NCBI RefSeq assembly: GCF_009659535.1
Contig: NZ_VJZZ01000021.1
Location: 1 to 64,000 of the forward strand
DNA: 64,000 nucleotides
Reading direction: 5' to 3'
Source: Aggregicoccus sp. 17bor-14
GTDB lineage: Bacteria; Myxococcota; Myxococcia; Myxococcales; Myxococcaceae
The notes beneath the pieces are model-generated. The model did no database searches and had not been told where the DNA came from. It worked only from the letters and a program-made list of their open reading frames with translations. A program made the translations under genes and the position numbers. This document shows positions 41,280-50,179 of this stretch, one piece after another (positions within the stretch are counted from its first letter, which is position 1; each line of letters begins with the position of its first letter).

Positions 41280-42497
41280 TCACTTCTTCGCGTTGCCTGC
41301 GGGAGCGAGAGGCCACGGCTTCATGCCGGCGATCTCCTCCGCCTCGTCCACGGCGCGCTGCAGGTGCTCGCGCTCGTGGATGAGCGACGCGCGCACCGCG
41401 TTGTCCAGCCTGCGGTCGTGAATCAGGTGCGCGCTGTGGATGCCCGTGGGCAGGAAGCCGCGGGAGATCTTGTGCTCGCCGCCTGCGCCCGGCTCGAAGG
41501 CCTCGCGCCCCTGTTGGATGCACTCGTCCACCGAGTGGTAGAGGCACACGTTGAAGTGCAGGAAGGGGTGCTCCTCGAGCGCGCCCCAGTACCGCCCGTA
41601 CAGCCGCGTGCGGCTCGCCACGTTGAAGGCGCCTGCGATGACGCGCCCCTCGCGCTCGGCCACCACCAGCTCCACCGCGTCGCGCATCGTGCGGAACACG
41701 CGCAGGAAGAAGTCGCGGTTGAGCTGGATCTGCCCCCAGGAGTGCTTCTCGTTGGTGCTCTCGTAGAAGTCGTACGCGAGCCGCGCGTGCGCCGCCGTCA
41801 GCTCCTCGCCCTTCACCGTGCGGATGGTGATGCCCTGGAAGCCCGCCGCCGCGCGCTCGCGCTTGAGCTGCGCGCGCCGCTTGCTGTCGAAGCGTGAGAG
41901 GTAGTCCGCGTACGTCGCGTAGCCCGGGTTGCGCCAGTGGTACTGCAGCGTGAGCCGCCGCGCGAGCCCGTGCGCCTCCAGCCTCGCGGCCTCGGCCTCG
42001 GGCGGGAAGATGACGTGCAGGCCGCTGAGCCCCTCCTCCTCCGCGCTCGCGCGCAGCGCCTGTGCGAGCGCGTCCTGCAGCGCGGGCACGTCCTCGCCCG
42101 CGGCGACCAGGAGCCTCGGCGCAGTGGCGGGGCTCAGGGGCACGCCCACCAGGAGCTTCGGGTAGTACTCGATGCCCAGCCGCGAGGCCGCCCCCGCCCA
42201 GCCGAAGTCGTAGATGTACTCGCCCATGCTGTGGAACTTCCGGTACGCGGGCGCCGCGGCCACCAGCTGCTCGCCGCGCCACAGCGTGTGGTGCATGGGC
42301 TCCCAGCCCGTCTCACTGCTCGCGCTGCCGCTCTCCTCGAGCGCGAGCAGCCACGCGTGGCGCAGGAAGGGCGGGGCGTCCGCGCCGACGAGTGCGTCCC
42401 ACGTCGCGGCGGGGACCTCGCGGATTCCCGCGAGCAGGCGCAGGCGGGGCGTCTCGGGGGCGGCGGCGGCGAGGGAGGGGAGGCCCTGCTTCGTCAT
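41280..42497 (-). CDS. GNAT-family acyltransferase, DUF482/peptidogalycan type
   Basis: 405 aa. Recognisable by PPFLRHAWLLALEESGSASSE near the start, HHTLWRGEQLVAAAPAYRK, and in the second half LQYHWRNPGYATYADYLSRF, SKRRAQLKRERAAAGFQG and HFNVCLYHSVDECI, with EHKISRGFLPTGIHSAH before the end. This large FemABX-like double-GNAT family is annotated as peptidogalycan biosynthesis or DUF482; its reaction is not established. Cytosolic. The start ATG sits just downstream of a gene-free 180 bases shared with the plus-strand small gene. Confidence 0.85.
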   Translation of the reverse strand: MTKQGLPSLAAAAPETPRLRLLAGIREVPAATWDALVGADAPPFLRHAWLLALEESGSASSETGWEPMHHTLWRGEQLVAAAPAYRKFHSMGEYIYDFGWAGAASRLGIEYYPKLLVGVPLSPATAPRLLVAAGEDVPALQDALAQALRASAEEEGLSGLHVIFPPEAEAARLEAHGLARRLTLQYHWRNPGYATYADYLSRFDSKRRAQLKRERAAAGFQGITIRTVKGEELTAAHARLAYDFYESTNEKHSWGQIQLNRDFFLRVFRTMRDAVELVVAEREGRVIAGAFNVASRTRLYGRYWGALEEHPFLHFNVCLYHSVDECIQQGREAFEPGAGGEHKISRGFLPTGIHSAHLIHDRRLDNAVRASLIHEREHLQRAVDEAEEIAGMKPWPLAPAGNAKK

Positions 42498-42679
42498 AGG
42501 CCCCCTGTCTAACGAAGCCCCCGCGGCCGCGCACCCGCTCCGTCCGCCTGGCCGTCCGCCCTGCACCCGGGCGCACGGGGCGGCGCGTGGGCGGGCCGGG
42601 CCCGGGATGCACACCGTGAGCCTGTGACGTGTGCGGCCGGCACCAGCGCCGGCCCTCCCAGACCCGGAGCGCAAAAGAC

Positions 42680-42976
42680 ATGGACCGCAAGGAGTGGCTC
42701 AAGAAGCCGATGGGCATCCCGGTGGACCCGGCGAAGCAGAAGGATCCCGAGGCCGCGGGCGACGAGGTGCCCGCCGAGGGCCGCGCCGAGTTCCTCAACA
42801 GCATGGACGACCAGCGCGGCGGACAGCGCACCGAGGTGGGCAGCCCCTACAACGGCGCCGGCAACGAGCGCGGCCTGCCGGACACGTACACGGGCGGCGA
42901 CGAGACCCGCAAGAAGCTCGAGGACGACTCGATTCCTCCCGAGCGCAAGCTGTACGGGAACAAGAAGGACGAGTGA
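42680..42976 (+). CDS. Small hydrophilic hypothetical protein
   Basis: 98 aa, polar and likely disordered, rich in Asp, Glu, Lys, Pro and Gly (GDEVPAEGRAEFLNSMDDQR and DETRKKLEDDSIPPERK). Reminiscent of the small hydrophilic gene at 25146. No family is recognised. The sugar-porter gene starts 31 bases downstream, which may put it in the same operon. Confidence 0.62.
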   Translation: MDRKEWLKKPMGIPVDPAKQKDPEAAGDEVPAEGRAEFLNSMDDQRGGQRTEVGSPYNGAGNERGLPDTYTGGDETRKKLEDDSIPPERKLYGNKKDE

Positions 42977-43007
42977 CGTGAGCGGGACGTAGTCAGGAGG
43001 GAACGCG

Positions 43008-44411
43008 ATGGCGCGCGTGCTCGAGGTGGGGCCTCCCGCGGGGGCCACCGGGCGCATCGTGCTCATCGCGGCGGCGGCCGCCGTGGGCGGCTTCCTCTTC
43101 GGCTACGACACCGCCGTCATCAACGGCGCGGTCGCCGCGCTCGCGAGCAGCTTCGCCGCGGGCAGCACCGGCACCGGGCTCGCGGTGAGCTCGGCGCTCC
43201 TGGGCTCGGCGGTGGGCGCGGCCTTCGCAGGGAGGCTCGCGGACCGCTCGGGCCGCCTGGGCGCGATGCGCGTGGCCGCGGTGCTCTTCACGCTGAGCGG
43301 CGTGGGCTCGGCGCTCGCCTTCTCGCTGTGGGACTTCAGCCTCTGGCGGCTCGTGGGCGGCGTCGCGGTGGGCGTCGCGAGCGTGGTGGCGCCCGCGTAC
43401 ATCGCCGAGGTCGCGCCCGCGCACCTGCGCGGCCGGCTCGGCAGCCTGCAGCAGCTGGCCATCGTGGTCGGCATCTTCCTCGCGCTGCTCGCCGACTATG
43501 GCCTCGCGCGCGCGGCGGGCAGCGCGCAGGGGACGCTGTGGCTGGGGCTGCCCGCCTGGCGCTGGATGTTCCTCTCCGAGGTCCCGCCGGCGCTGCTCTA
43601 CGGCCTGGGCGCCTGGCTCATCCCGGAGAGCCCGCGCTACCTCGTGGCCAGGGGGCGCGGCGTGGAGGCGCTGCTCACGCTGCGGCTCATCGAGGGCGCG
43701 GCGGCCGAGTCCCGCGTGGAGCAGATCCGCCTCACCCTGCAGCTGGAGCACGCTCCGCGCCTCTCCGACCTGCGCGGCCCCGCGCTGGGCCTGCTGCCGG
43801 TGGTCTGGGTGGGCGTGGTGCTCAGCGCCTTCCAGCAGCTCGTGGGCATCAACGTCATCTTCTACTACTCGAGCGTGCTGTGGCAGGCGGTGGGCTTCAG
43901 CGAGCAGGACGCGCTCGCCATCACCGCGCTCACGGGCGTCACCAACATCGTCACCACGCTCATCGCCATCGCGTGCGTGGACCGCTTCGGGCGCCGGCCG
44001 CTGCTCCTGCTGGGCAGCGCCGGGATGGTGCTCGCGTTGGGGACGCTCGCGTGGACCTTCGGCAGCGCGCCGGTGGACGCCGCGGGCAACCCCGCGCTCG
44101 CAGGCGGGCAGGGCACGCTCGCGCTCGTCGCGGCGAACCTCTACGTCTTCTGCTTCGGCTTCTCGTGGGGGCCGGTGGTCTGGGTGCTGCTGGGCGAGAT
44201 GTTCCCCAACCGCCTCCGCGCGCTCGCGCTCTCGCTCGCCGCGAGCGTGCAGTGGGTGGCCAACTTCCTCGTCTCCGCCACCTTCCCCGCGCTGAAAGAG
44301 GCAGGGCTGGGCCTCGCCTACGGGCTGTACACGGGCGCGGCCCTGCTCTCGCTGCTCTTCGTGCTGCGCTTCGTCCGCGAGACGAAGGGGAAGCACCTGG
44401 AGGAAATGTAA
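43008..44411 (+). CDS. Sugar porter family MFS transporter
   Basis: 467 aa, 12 membrane helices. Sugar-porter signatures are all present: GGFLFGYDTAVINGA in helix 1, GRLADRSGRLGAM between 2 and 3, RLVGGVAVGVASVVAPAYIA (R-x-G-x7-P), PESPRYLVARGR, QQLVGINVIFYYSSVLW in helix 7, and DRFGRRPLLLLG. It should bring hexoses or polyols into the cell by proton symport. No sugar catabolic gene is adjacent. AGGAGG precedes the ATG by eight bases. The stop lies 55 bases before BioA. Confidence 0.94.
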   Translation: MARVLEVGPPAGATGRIVLIAAAAAVGGFLFGYDTAVINGAVAALASSFAAGSTGTGLAVSSALLGSAVGAAFAGRLADRSGRLGAMRVAAVLFTLSGVGSALAFSLWDFSLWRLVGGVAVGVASVVAPAYIAEVAPAHLRGRLGSLQQLAIVVGIFLALLADYGLARAAGSAQGTLWLGLPAWRWMFLSEVPPALLYGLGAWLIPESPRYLVARGRGVEALLTLRLIEGAAAESRVEQIRLTLQLEHAPRLSDLRGPALGLLPVVWVGVVLSAFQQLVGINVIFYYSSVLWQAVGFSEQDALAITALTGVTNIVTTLIAIACVDRFGRRPLLLLGSAGMVLALGTLAWTFGSAPVDAAGNPALAGGQGTLALVAANLYVFCFGFSWGPVVWVLLGEMFPNRLRALALSLAASVQWVANFLVSATFPALKEAGLGLAYGLYTGAALLSLLFVLRFVRETKGKHLEEM

Positions 44412-44465
44412 CGGCGAGATGTCGCCGCTTGAACCCGGGGCCGGTTGGGGGCAAACCCTGCGGCC

Positions 44466-45806
44466 GTGAACCGCTCCGACCTCGTCACCCTGGACAAGCG
44501 CCACGTCTGGCACCCCTACACCGCGATGGACGCGTACATCGCGCACACGGATCCGCTCGTCGCCGAGCGCGCGGAGGGCGCCTACTTCTGGGACGTGGAC
44601 GGCACGCGCTACCTGGATGCGAACGGCAGCTGGTGGGTGTGCACGCTGGGCCACCGCCACCCGCGCCTGGTGCGCGCGCTCACCGAGCAGGCCGCGAGCC
44701 TCGCGCACGTGTCGCTCGCGGGCGTCACCCACGCGCCCGCGGCCCGGCTCGCCGCCGAGCTCGCGGCGCTCGCCCCCGGCGCGAAGGACCCGCAGCTGCC
44801 GGCGGAGCGCAAGCTGGGGCGCGTCTTCTACTCCGACAACGGGAGCACCGCGGTGGAGGTGGCCATCAAGATGGCCGCGCAGTACTGGGCGCAGAACGGG
44901 CGCCCCAGGCGCACGCGCTTCATCACGCTCTCGGGCGCCTTCCACGGCGAGACGGTGGGGGCCACGAGCGTCGGCGGTGTGGCGCTGTTCCGCGACGTGT
45001 TCGGCCCGCTGCTCTTCGACGTGGTGCAGGTGCCGAGCCCCGCGGAGGAGGGCGGCTGGGAGCGCGCCTTCGCCGAGGTGCAGCAGGCGCTCAGCGCGCA
45101 CCCGGACGAGATCGCCGCCGTCATCCTCGAGCCCCTGCTGCAGGGCGCGGCCGGGATGCAGCTGTACTCGCCCGAGTTCGTGCGCGCGGTGCGCGAGGCC
45201 ACGCTCGCCACGGACACGCTGCTCATCGCGGACGAGGTGTTCACCGGCTTCGGGCGCACCGGCGCGCTCTTCGCGTGCGACCTCGCGGGCGTGGTGCCCG
45301 ACCTGCTCTGCCTCGCGAAGGCGCTGAGCGGAGGGCTGCTGCCCTTCGGCGTGACGCTGGCCTCGGAGCGGCTCTTCGCGGGCTTCCTCGGCGGCGCTCA
45401 GCGCGCGCTCTACTACGGCCACTCGTACTGCGGAAATCCTCTCGGCGCGGCGATCGCGCGCGAAGTGCTCGCGGTGTACCGGGACGAGGACGTGCTGGGA
45501 CAGGTCGCCCGCAAGGCGCCGCGCATCCACCAGGCCTTCCACCGCATGGCCGAGGAGATTCCGGGCCTGGTGCGCCCGCGCGCGCTCGGCATGGTGGGCG
45601 CGGTGGACCTGGGCGAGGGCGGCTACCTCGCGCAGAGCGGCTGGCGCGTGTACGCAGCGGCGCGCCGGCGCGGCGTGTACCTGCGCCCCATGGGGAACAC
45701 CGTGTACATCGCTCCCGCGCTCAACCTGCCGGACGCGGCGCTCGAGGAGCTGCTGGGCGTGGTGGAGGAGAGCCTGCGCGAGGCGGCCAGCGCCCCTACC
45801 AGCTGA
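44466..45806 (+). CDS. bioA: Adenosylmethionine-8-amino-7-oxononanoate aminotransferase
   Basis: 446 aa, class III PLP aminotransferase. BioA features: KRHVWHPYTAMDAYIAHTDP, SWWVCTLGHRHPRLV (tryptophan pair), FYSDNGSTAVEVAIKM, SGAFHGETVGATS, the PLP lysine in LLCLAKALSGGLLP, and YYGHSYCGNPLGAA. It converts KAPA to DAPA with SAM as amino donor in biotin synthesis; the other bio genes are not in the window. GTG 44466 is preferred over TTG 44445. The end overlaps the convergent gene by 11 bases. Confidence 0.92.
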   Translation: MNRSDLVTLDKRHVWHPYTAMDAYIAHTDPLVAERAEGAYFWDVDGTRYLDANGSWWVCTLGHRHPRLVRALTEQAASLAHVSLAGVTHAPAARLAAELAALAPGAKDPQLPAERKLGRVFYSDNGSTAVEVAIKMAAQYWAQNGRPRRTRFITLSGAFHGETVGATSVGGVALFRDVFGPLLFDVVQVPSPAEEGGWERAFAEVQQALSAHPDEIAAVILEPLLQGAAGMQLYSPEFVRAVREATLATDTLLIADEVFTGFGRTGALFACDLAGVVPDLLCLAKALSGGLLPFGVTLASERLFAGFLGGAQRALYYGHSYCGNPLGAAIAREVLAVYRDEDVLGQVARKAPRIHQAFHRMAEEIPGLVRPRALGMVGAVDLGEGGYLAQSGWRVYAAARRRGVYLRPMGNTVYIAPALNLPDAALEELLGVVEESLREAASAPTS

Positions 45807-46371
45807 TGGTCACCTGGGCGCTGCGCCCGCCGGCATCGAAGCGCGCCGCGCGCACGTGCGCGCCCTTCACGCCGCAGGCCTCGGGCAGGAAGAGGAAGGC
45901 GCCCTCCCACACGGCCGCGAAGCCGTCGTTCATCGGCACCTCGGTGCGAAACGCGAGGGTGCCGCCGCGCGGGTCGGTGGGAGTCCAGGTGAAGTCCACC
46001 CCGCGCATCAGCAGCGCGGTGTAGGTGCCCAGCCGCGGGTAGAGGTTCGCCGGCGTGCTGCCGAAGAGGGCGAGCGCCGTCTTGGCCATGGGGGCGAGCA
46101 CGCCGCCCACCATGTCGTGCGACATCGCGAGCCCCAGCTCGCGGCAGGCCTCGCGGCCCGCGAGCAGCTGCAGCGCCTGCGTCGTCTCCAGCACCCACGC
46201 GGCGGAGGTCCAGCTCACGGGGCCGGGGGGCTCGCTGATGGCGCGCGCGCTCGCCGGAGAGAGCCGCGCGCACAGCGGCACGAGCAGGCCCCGCTCGCCG
46301 AGCGCCTTGCGATAGCTGCGCGCGAGCAGCCCGCTCGCCTGCAGCGTGCCCTCCGACTGCATCTGCCTCAT
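45796..46371 (-). CDS. Possible TIGR02265/DUF2378-type myxobacterial paralogue
   Basis: 191 aa, no signal peptide, alpha/beta (VSWTSAAWVLETTQALQLLA, LAMSHDMVGGVLAPMAKTA, RLGTYTALLMRGVDFTWTPT). Its size and a central helical layer with a C-terminal sheet suggest the myxobacterial DUF2378/V4R-like group, which is rich in paralogues and thought to sense small molecules. The match is loose and only a suggestion. The next gene, a pseudo-receiver, lies upstream on the same strand about 160 bases away. ATG 46362 is an alternative start. Confidence 0.55.
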   Translation of the reverse strand: MRQMQSEGTLQASGLLARSYRKALGERGLLVPLCARLSPASARAISEPPGPVSWTSAAWVLETTQALQLLAGREACRELGLAMSHDMVGGVLAPMAKTALALFGSTPANLYPRLGTYTALLMRGVDFTWTPTDPRGGTLAFRTEVPMNDGFAAVWEGAFLFLPEACGVKGAHVRAARFDAGGRSAQVTISW

Positions 46372-46532
46372 CGGGTACGTCCCCCCGCAGGAGGGCCCGC
46401 GCATCGGAGCGCGCCGGCCGCGGCCCTGCTGAGGCCACAGGCTATCCGGTGCGGTGCGGGTAGGTGCAAGCCCCTGTCCTCGAGTGCAGGGCTGCGCTTC
46501 CGCCAGGGAGGAATCGCGGTAGGGGATGTCCC

Positions 46533-46997
46533 TCAGTCGCTCAGCGTCTCGAGCACCTCGAGCAGTTGGTCGGCGCTGCAGTCGCTCGCGAGCCGCGCCT
46601 GGGCGTGCAGGTGCGGGGGCAGCTCGCCGCCGCCGAGCACCACGAGCGAGAACCACCCGAGCGCGCCCGCGTGCTGCAGCACCTGCAGCCAGTGCGCGGT
46701 GCCCTCGCCGGGTGCGGCCCAGTGCACGAGCAGCAGCGAGGGCACGGGCTCCTCCACGATGCGCCGCAGCGCCTGGTCTCCCGTGTACGCGAGCGAGGGC
46801 GCGAAGCCGGCGCTGCGCAGCGTGCGCGCGAGCGCGACGAGCTCGGGGCGGCGCGCGCCCACCACCAGCACGCCGCGCACGGAGGCCGTGGGCAGCGCAA
46901 CGCCGAAGGCCTGGGCCCGGGGCACGTCCGCGCCGAACAGGGAGAGCGCGTCGGCGGCGGGACGCGGGCGCAGGGAGGAGGGAGGGCAGTGACTCAT
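46533..46997 (-). CDS. Degenerate receiver-like protein
   Basis: 154 aa. After a 35-residue variable start the fold follows a receiver: VRGVLVVGARRPELVALART, AGFAPSLAYTGDQALRRIVE, VPSLLLVHWAAPGEG, FSLVVLGGGELPP. The acidic pair is replaced by GAR and the phosphoacceptor region reads LLVHW, so it is not expected to be phosphorylated. This is the second pseudo-receiver of the window, unrelated in sequence detail to the one at 32609. Divergent from the exonuclease gene. Confidence 0.7.
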   Translation of the reverse strand: MSHCPPSSLRPRPAADALSLFGADVPRAQAFGVALPTASVRGVLVVGARRPELVALARTLRSAGFAPSLAYTGDQALRRIVEEPVPSLLLVHWAAPGEGTAHWLQVLQHAGALGWFSLVVLGGGELPPHLHAQARLASDCSADQLLEVLETLSD

Positions 46998-47107
46998 GGC
47001 GGCGCACCCTGCGCGCGCGGAGGTGACTGGACCGTGACGTCCCCCCAAGGCCGGAGAGCCCTTGGACTTTGGGGCAGGGTGGGGCGGGGCGTGTACGCTG
47101 CGCGGCC

Positions 47108-48001
47108 GTGAGCCCTCCTCCCCGCCTGCACCTCATCGACGGCACCTACGAGCTGTTCCGCGCGCACTTCAGCCCGCGTCCCGGGCACACGAGCCCCGAG
47201 GGCCAGGACGTGAAGGGCGTCGCCGGGCTGATGGGCTCGCTGCTCGCGCTGCTGCACGACCCCGCAGAGGCGGTGAGCCACGCGGCCGCCGCCTTCGACA
47301 ACCCCATCCGCTCCTTCCGCAACGCGCTCTTCGACGGCTACAAGACCGAGGAGGGCGTGCCCCCGGAGCTGCTCGCGCAGTTCGACCTCGCCGAGGAGGC
47401 GGTGGCGGCGCTGGGCCTGCGCGTGTGGCGCATGGGGGACTACGAGGCGGACGATGCGCTGGCGACCGCGGCCGCGCGCTTCGCCTCCGAGGTCTCCCAG
47501 GTGCGCCTCCTCACCCCCGACAAGGACCTCTCCCAGTGCGTGGTGGGCGAGCGCGTGGTGCAGGTGGACCGCATGCGCGAGCGCGTGCTGGACGAGGCGG
47601 CCGTGCGCGCCCTTCGCGGCGTCGCGCCCGAGAGCGTGCCGGACCTGCTCGCGCTGGTGGGGGACGCGGCGGACGGCATCCCCGGGCTGCCCGGCTTCGG
47701 CGAGAAGGGCGCCGCGACGCTGCTCGCGGCCTACGTCCACCTGGAGGCGATTCCCGCGGACGCCGCGCAGTGGAGCGTGCGCCCGCGCGGCGCGGACAAG
47801 CTCGCCGCCACCCTGCGCGAGCGCCGCGAGGACGCGCTGCTCTACCGCCGCCTCGCCACCCTGGTGACGGACGCGCCCCTGCCCGGCACCCCGGGGCTGG
47901 ACTCCCTCGCCTGGAAGGGCGTCCCGCGCGCGCCCTTCGAGGCCCTGTGCAGCCGCCTGGGACTCGAGCGCCTGCGCACCCGCCCGCAGCGCTGGGCCTG
48001 A
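47108..48001 (+). CDS. 5'-3' exonuclease (FEN/PolA N-domain type)
   Basis: 297 aa from GTG 47108. Motifs of the flap-endonuclease family: LHLIDGTYELFRAHF, VSHAAAAFDNP with YKTEEGVPPELLAQF, DYEADDALA, TPDKDLSQ, and GDAADGIPGLPGFGEKGAATL (helix-hairpin-helix). It matches the 5'-3' exonuclease domain of DNA polymerase I but has no polymerase part, as in E. coli ExoIX-type genes. A role in removing RNA primers or flaps is probable; two metal-binding Asp clusters appear intact. Confidence 0.9.
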   Translation: MSPPPRLHLIDGTYELFRAHFSPRPGHTSPEGQDVKGVAGLMGSLLALLHDPAEAVSHAAAAFDNPIRSFRNALFDGYKTEEGVPPELLAQFDLAEEAVAALGLRVWRMGDYEADDALATAAARFASEVSQVRLLTPDKDLSQCVVGERVVQVDRMRERVLDEAAVRALRGVAPESVPDLLALVGDAADGIPGLPGFGEKGAATLLAAYVHLEAIPADAAQWSVRPRGADKLAATLRERREDALLYRRLATLVTDAPLPGTPGLDSLAWKGVPRAPFEALCSRLGLERLRTRPQRWA

Positions 48002-48047
48002 GTGGACGAGACACCCCCCGCTCCGTTACTTCCCGCACCCCTTTCCC

Positions 48048-48554
48048 ATGACGACGACGAACGACGACTGGCTGCCGAGCCTCGAGGACTCTCCCTTCAC
48101 CCGCCTGGGCGGCGAGCCCGGGGTGCGCGCGCTCGCCGAGCGCTTCTACGACGAGATGGACGCGCACGAGCCGGCGCTCGCCCGGCTGCACCGCCTGGAC
48201 GAGGCGGGCCGCGTCTCGCGCGAGTCGCGCGAGCGCTTCGGCCTCTTCCTCGTGGGCTGGCTCGGCGGCCCCCAGCACTACACCGAGCGCCACGGCCACC
48301 CGCGCCTGCGCATGCGCCACTTCCAGACGCCGGTGGACAGCGCCATGCGCGACGCCTGGCTGCGCAGCATGGGGCGCGCCCTGGACGCCTTCGAGGTGAA
48401 GGGCGGCCTGCGCCGCTTCCTCGACGAGCGCTTCGCCCAGGTGGCCAACTTCCTGCGCAACGTGCCCGAAGAGGAGGCGCAGCCGGCCGCCGCGGGCCCC
48501 GCCCCGGAGCTCGCCCAGCTCGGGGGGGTTGCGAAAAAAGAACGACCGTCCTAA
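48048..48554 (+). CDS. Group II truncated hemoglobin
   Basis: 168 aa. Pattern of group II (TrHbO-like) globins: PFTRLGGEPGVRALAERFYD, with FLVGWLGGPQHYTERHGHPRLRMRH, where the proximal H lies in the R(M)RH segment and Y/W contacts appear around GGPQHYTERHG. Binds O2 or NO via heme; often tied to peroxide or nitrosative stress. The 3' end overlaps a strong promoter for the TetR gene (its TAA is part of the -10). Confidence 0.88.
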   Translation: MTTTNDDWLPSLEDSPFTRLGGEPGVRALAERFYDEMDAHEPALARLHRLDEAGRVSRESRERFGLFLVGWLGGPQHYTERHGHPRLRMRHFQTPVDSAMRDAWLRSMGRALDAFEVKGGLRRFLDERFAQVANFLRNVPEEEAQPAAAGPAPELAQLGGVAKKERPS

Positions 48555-48557
48555 TTT
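48529..48557 (+). promoter_or_regulatory. Promoter of the TetR gene; possibly leaderless
   Basis: TTGCGA (48529-48534), 17 bases, TAATTT (48552-48557). The ATG follows only six bases after the -10, so the transcript would start at or near the start codon; no Shine-Dalgarno is present, as expected. An AT-rich tract (AAAAAAGAAC) between the boxes may be a repressor site. It lies within the end of the globin gene. Confidence 0.6.
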
Positions 48558-48563
48558 CCTCCC

Positions 48564-49169
48564 ATGCGCAAGGGAGAGCTCACCCACCAGGCCATCCTCG
48601 AGCGCGCGGCGCAGCTGGCGAGCCGCGTGGGCCTCGAGGGGCTGTCCATCGGCGGGCTGGCCGAGGACCTGGGGCTCTCCAAGAGCGGGCTCTTCGCCCA
48701 CTTCTCCTCCAAGGCCGAGCTGCAGGTGCAGGTCATCGAGATGGCGGGCGAGCTGTTCAGCCGCCACGTGGTGCGCCCCGCGCTCGCCAGGCCCCGCGGT
48801 GAGCCCCGGCTGCGCGCCGCCTTCGAGGGCTGGCTCGACTGGGGCCGCGCCGCCGCGCTCGAGGGCGGCTGCCTCTTCGTCGCGGCCGCCGTGGAGCTGG
48901 ACGACCGCGAGGGCCCCGCGCGCGAGCGCCTCGTGCAGCTGCAGCGCGACTGGCTGGACACCCTGGCCACCATCGCCCGCACCTGCGTGAGCGAGGGCCA
49001 CTTCCGCGCCGACACCGACCCGGAGCAGGTGGCGCACGACCTGTACGCCATCGCGCTCGGCTACCACCACGCGGCGCGCCTGCTGCGCGACCCCCGGGCC
49101 ATCGAGCGCGCCCACCGCGCCTTCGAGGCGCTGCTCGCCCAGCACCGCCCCCCCGCCGCCCAGGCCTGA
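48564..49169 (+). CDS. TetR-family transcriptional regulator
   Basis: 201 aa. The N-terminal helix-turn-helix is clear: ILERAAQLASRVGLEGLSIG, then GLAEDLGLSKSGLFAHFSSK. The C-terminal ligand pocket (residues 80-195) resembles the TetR_C_6 or YcdC class with LEGGCLFVAAAVELDDREGP. It is probably autoregulated and controls the hydrolase gene 33 bases downstream. A CGAACGTTCG palindrome at 49220-49229, inside the start of the hydrolase gene, is a possible operator. Confidence 0.88.
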   Translation: MRKGELTHQAILERAAQLASRVGLEGLSIGGLAEDLGLSKSGLFAHFSSKAELQVQVIEMAGELFSRHVVRPALARPRGEPRLRAAFEGWLDWGRAAALEGGCLFVAAAVELDDREGPARERLVQLQRDWLDTLATIARTCVSEGHFRADTDPEQVAHDLYAIALGYHHAARLLRDPRAIERAHRAFEALLAQHRPPAAQA

Positions 49170-49202
49170 CTTCCCCCGCCTTCCCCACCCGGAGCCCCGA
49201 CC

Positions 49203-50135
49203 ATGGCCAAGAAAAGCACGAACGTTCGGACGGAAATGACCCTCGCCACGCTGCGCCTCACCGCGCGCACGCTGGGGCGGCTCTCGCCGGCGCTCGCGGC
49301 GCGCTGGGCCGAGCGGCTCTTCTTCACCCCGCGCCGCCACGTGGCGGGGGCGCGCGCCCAGGCGGTGCTGCAGCAGGGGCGGCCGCGCACGCTGGAGCTC
49401 GTGGGCGAGCGGCTGCGGGTGTGGAGCTGGGGCGAGGGGCCGCGGGTGCTGCTCCTGCACGGCTGGAGCGGCAGCGCGGGGCAGCTCACCGCCTTCGTGG
49501 GGCCGCTGGTGGAGGCGGGCTTCAGCTGCGTCGCCTTCGACGCGCCGGCGCACGGCGAGTCCACGGGCACGCGCACGAACCTGCCCGCCTTCGCGGACGC
49601 GGCGCTCGCGGTGGGCAGGGCCACGGGCGGCCCGGTGGCCGTCATCGCCCACTCCATGGGGGCGGCGGCCGTGGCGGCGGCGCTGCGCTCGGGGCTGCCC
49701 GCCACGCGCGCGGTGCTGCTCGCGCCGCCCGCGGACCCGCGCGTCGTGCTGCGCGAGTTCGCGGACTTCCTGCACCTGCCGCACGTCGTGCTCGAGCGCA
49801 TGGTGGCGCGCTTCGAGGCGCAGCGCGGCGAGCCGCTCGCGCACTACAGCGTGCCGGACCTCGCCGGAGCCCTCGGCCACGTCGCGGCGCAGGTGGTGCA
49901 CGATCGGCAGGACCGCGAGGTGCCCTTCGCGGCCGGCGCGCAGGTCGCCGCCGCCTGGCCCGGCGCCCGCCTCCTCTCCACCGAGGGGCTCGGCCACAAC
50001 CGCCTCCTCTACGCGCCGCAGGTGGTGCAGGGGGCGGTGGAGTTCCTGAAGAGGGGCCTCGAGCAGGAGCAGGCGCTGCTGCCCCTCGGCAGCCCGTCCG
50101 TTCCGGGGCCGCGCGCGCTCGCGGCGAACGGCTAG
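49203..50135 (+). CDS. Alpha/beta hydrolase
   Basis: 310 aa. Oxyanion motif VLLLHGWSGSAGQL, acid-like FDAPAHGESTGTRTN, nucleophile elbow AVIAHSMGAAAVAAAL (Ser in HSMGA), then VVHDRQDREVPFAAG for the acid and EGLGHNRLLY for the catalytic histidine. Clear hydrolase with an N-terminal 65-residue helical extension. The TetR gene upstream likely controls it; together they may answer a lipophilic or ester compound. No signal peptide. Confidence 0.88.
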   Translation: MAKKSTNVRTEMTLATLRLTARTLGRLSPALAARWAERLFFTPRRHVAGARAQAVLQQGRPRTLELVGERLRVWSWGEGPRVLLLHGWSGSAGQLTAFVGPLVEAGFSCVAFDAPAHGESTGTRTNLPAFADAALAVGRATGGPVAVIAHSMGAAAVAAALRSGLPATRAVLLAPPADPRVVLREFADFLHLPHVVLERMVARFEAQRGEPLAHYSVPDLAGALGHVAAQVVHDRQDREVPFAAGAQVAAAWPGARLLSTEGLGHNRLLYAPQVVQGAVEFLKRGLEQEQALLPLGSPSVPGPRALAANG

Positions 50136-50179
50136 GGCCAGACAGCGCACACGGGGCCGCGCTAGGGTGCGCGCCCGCC

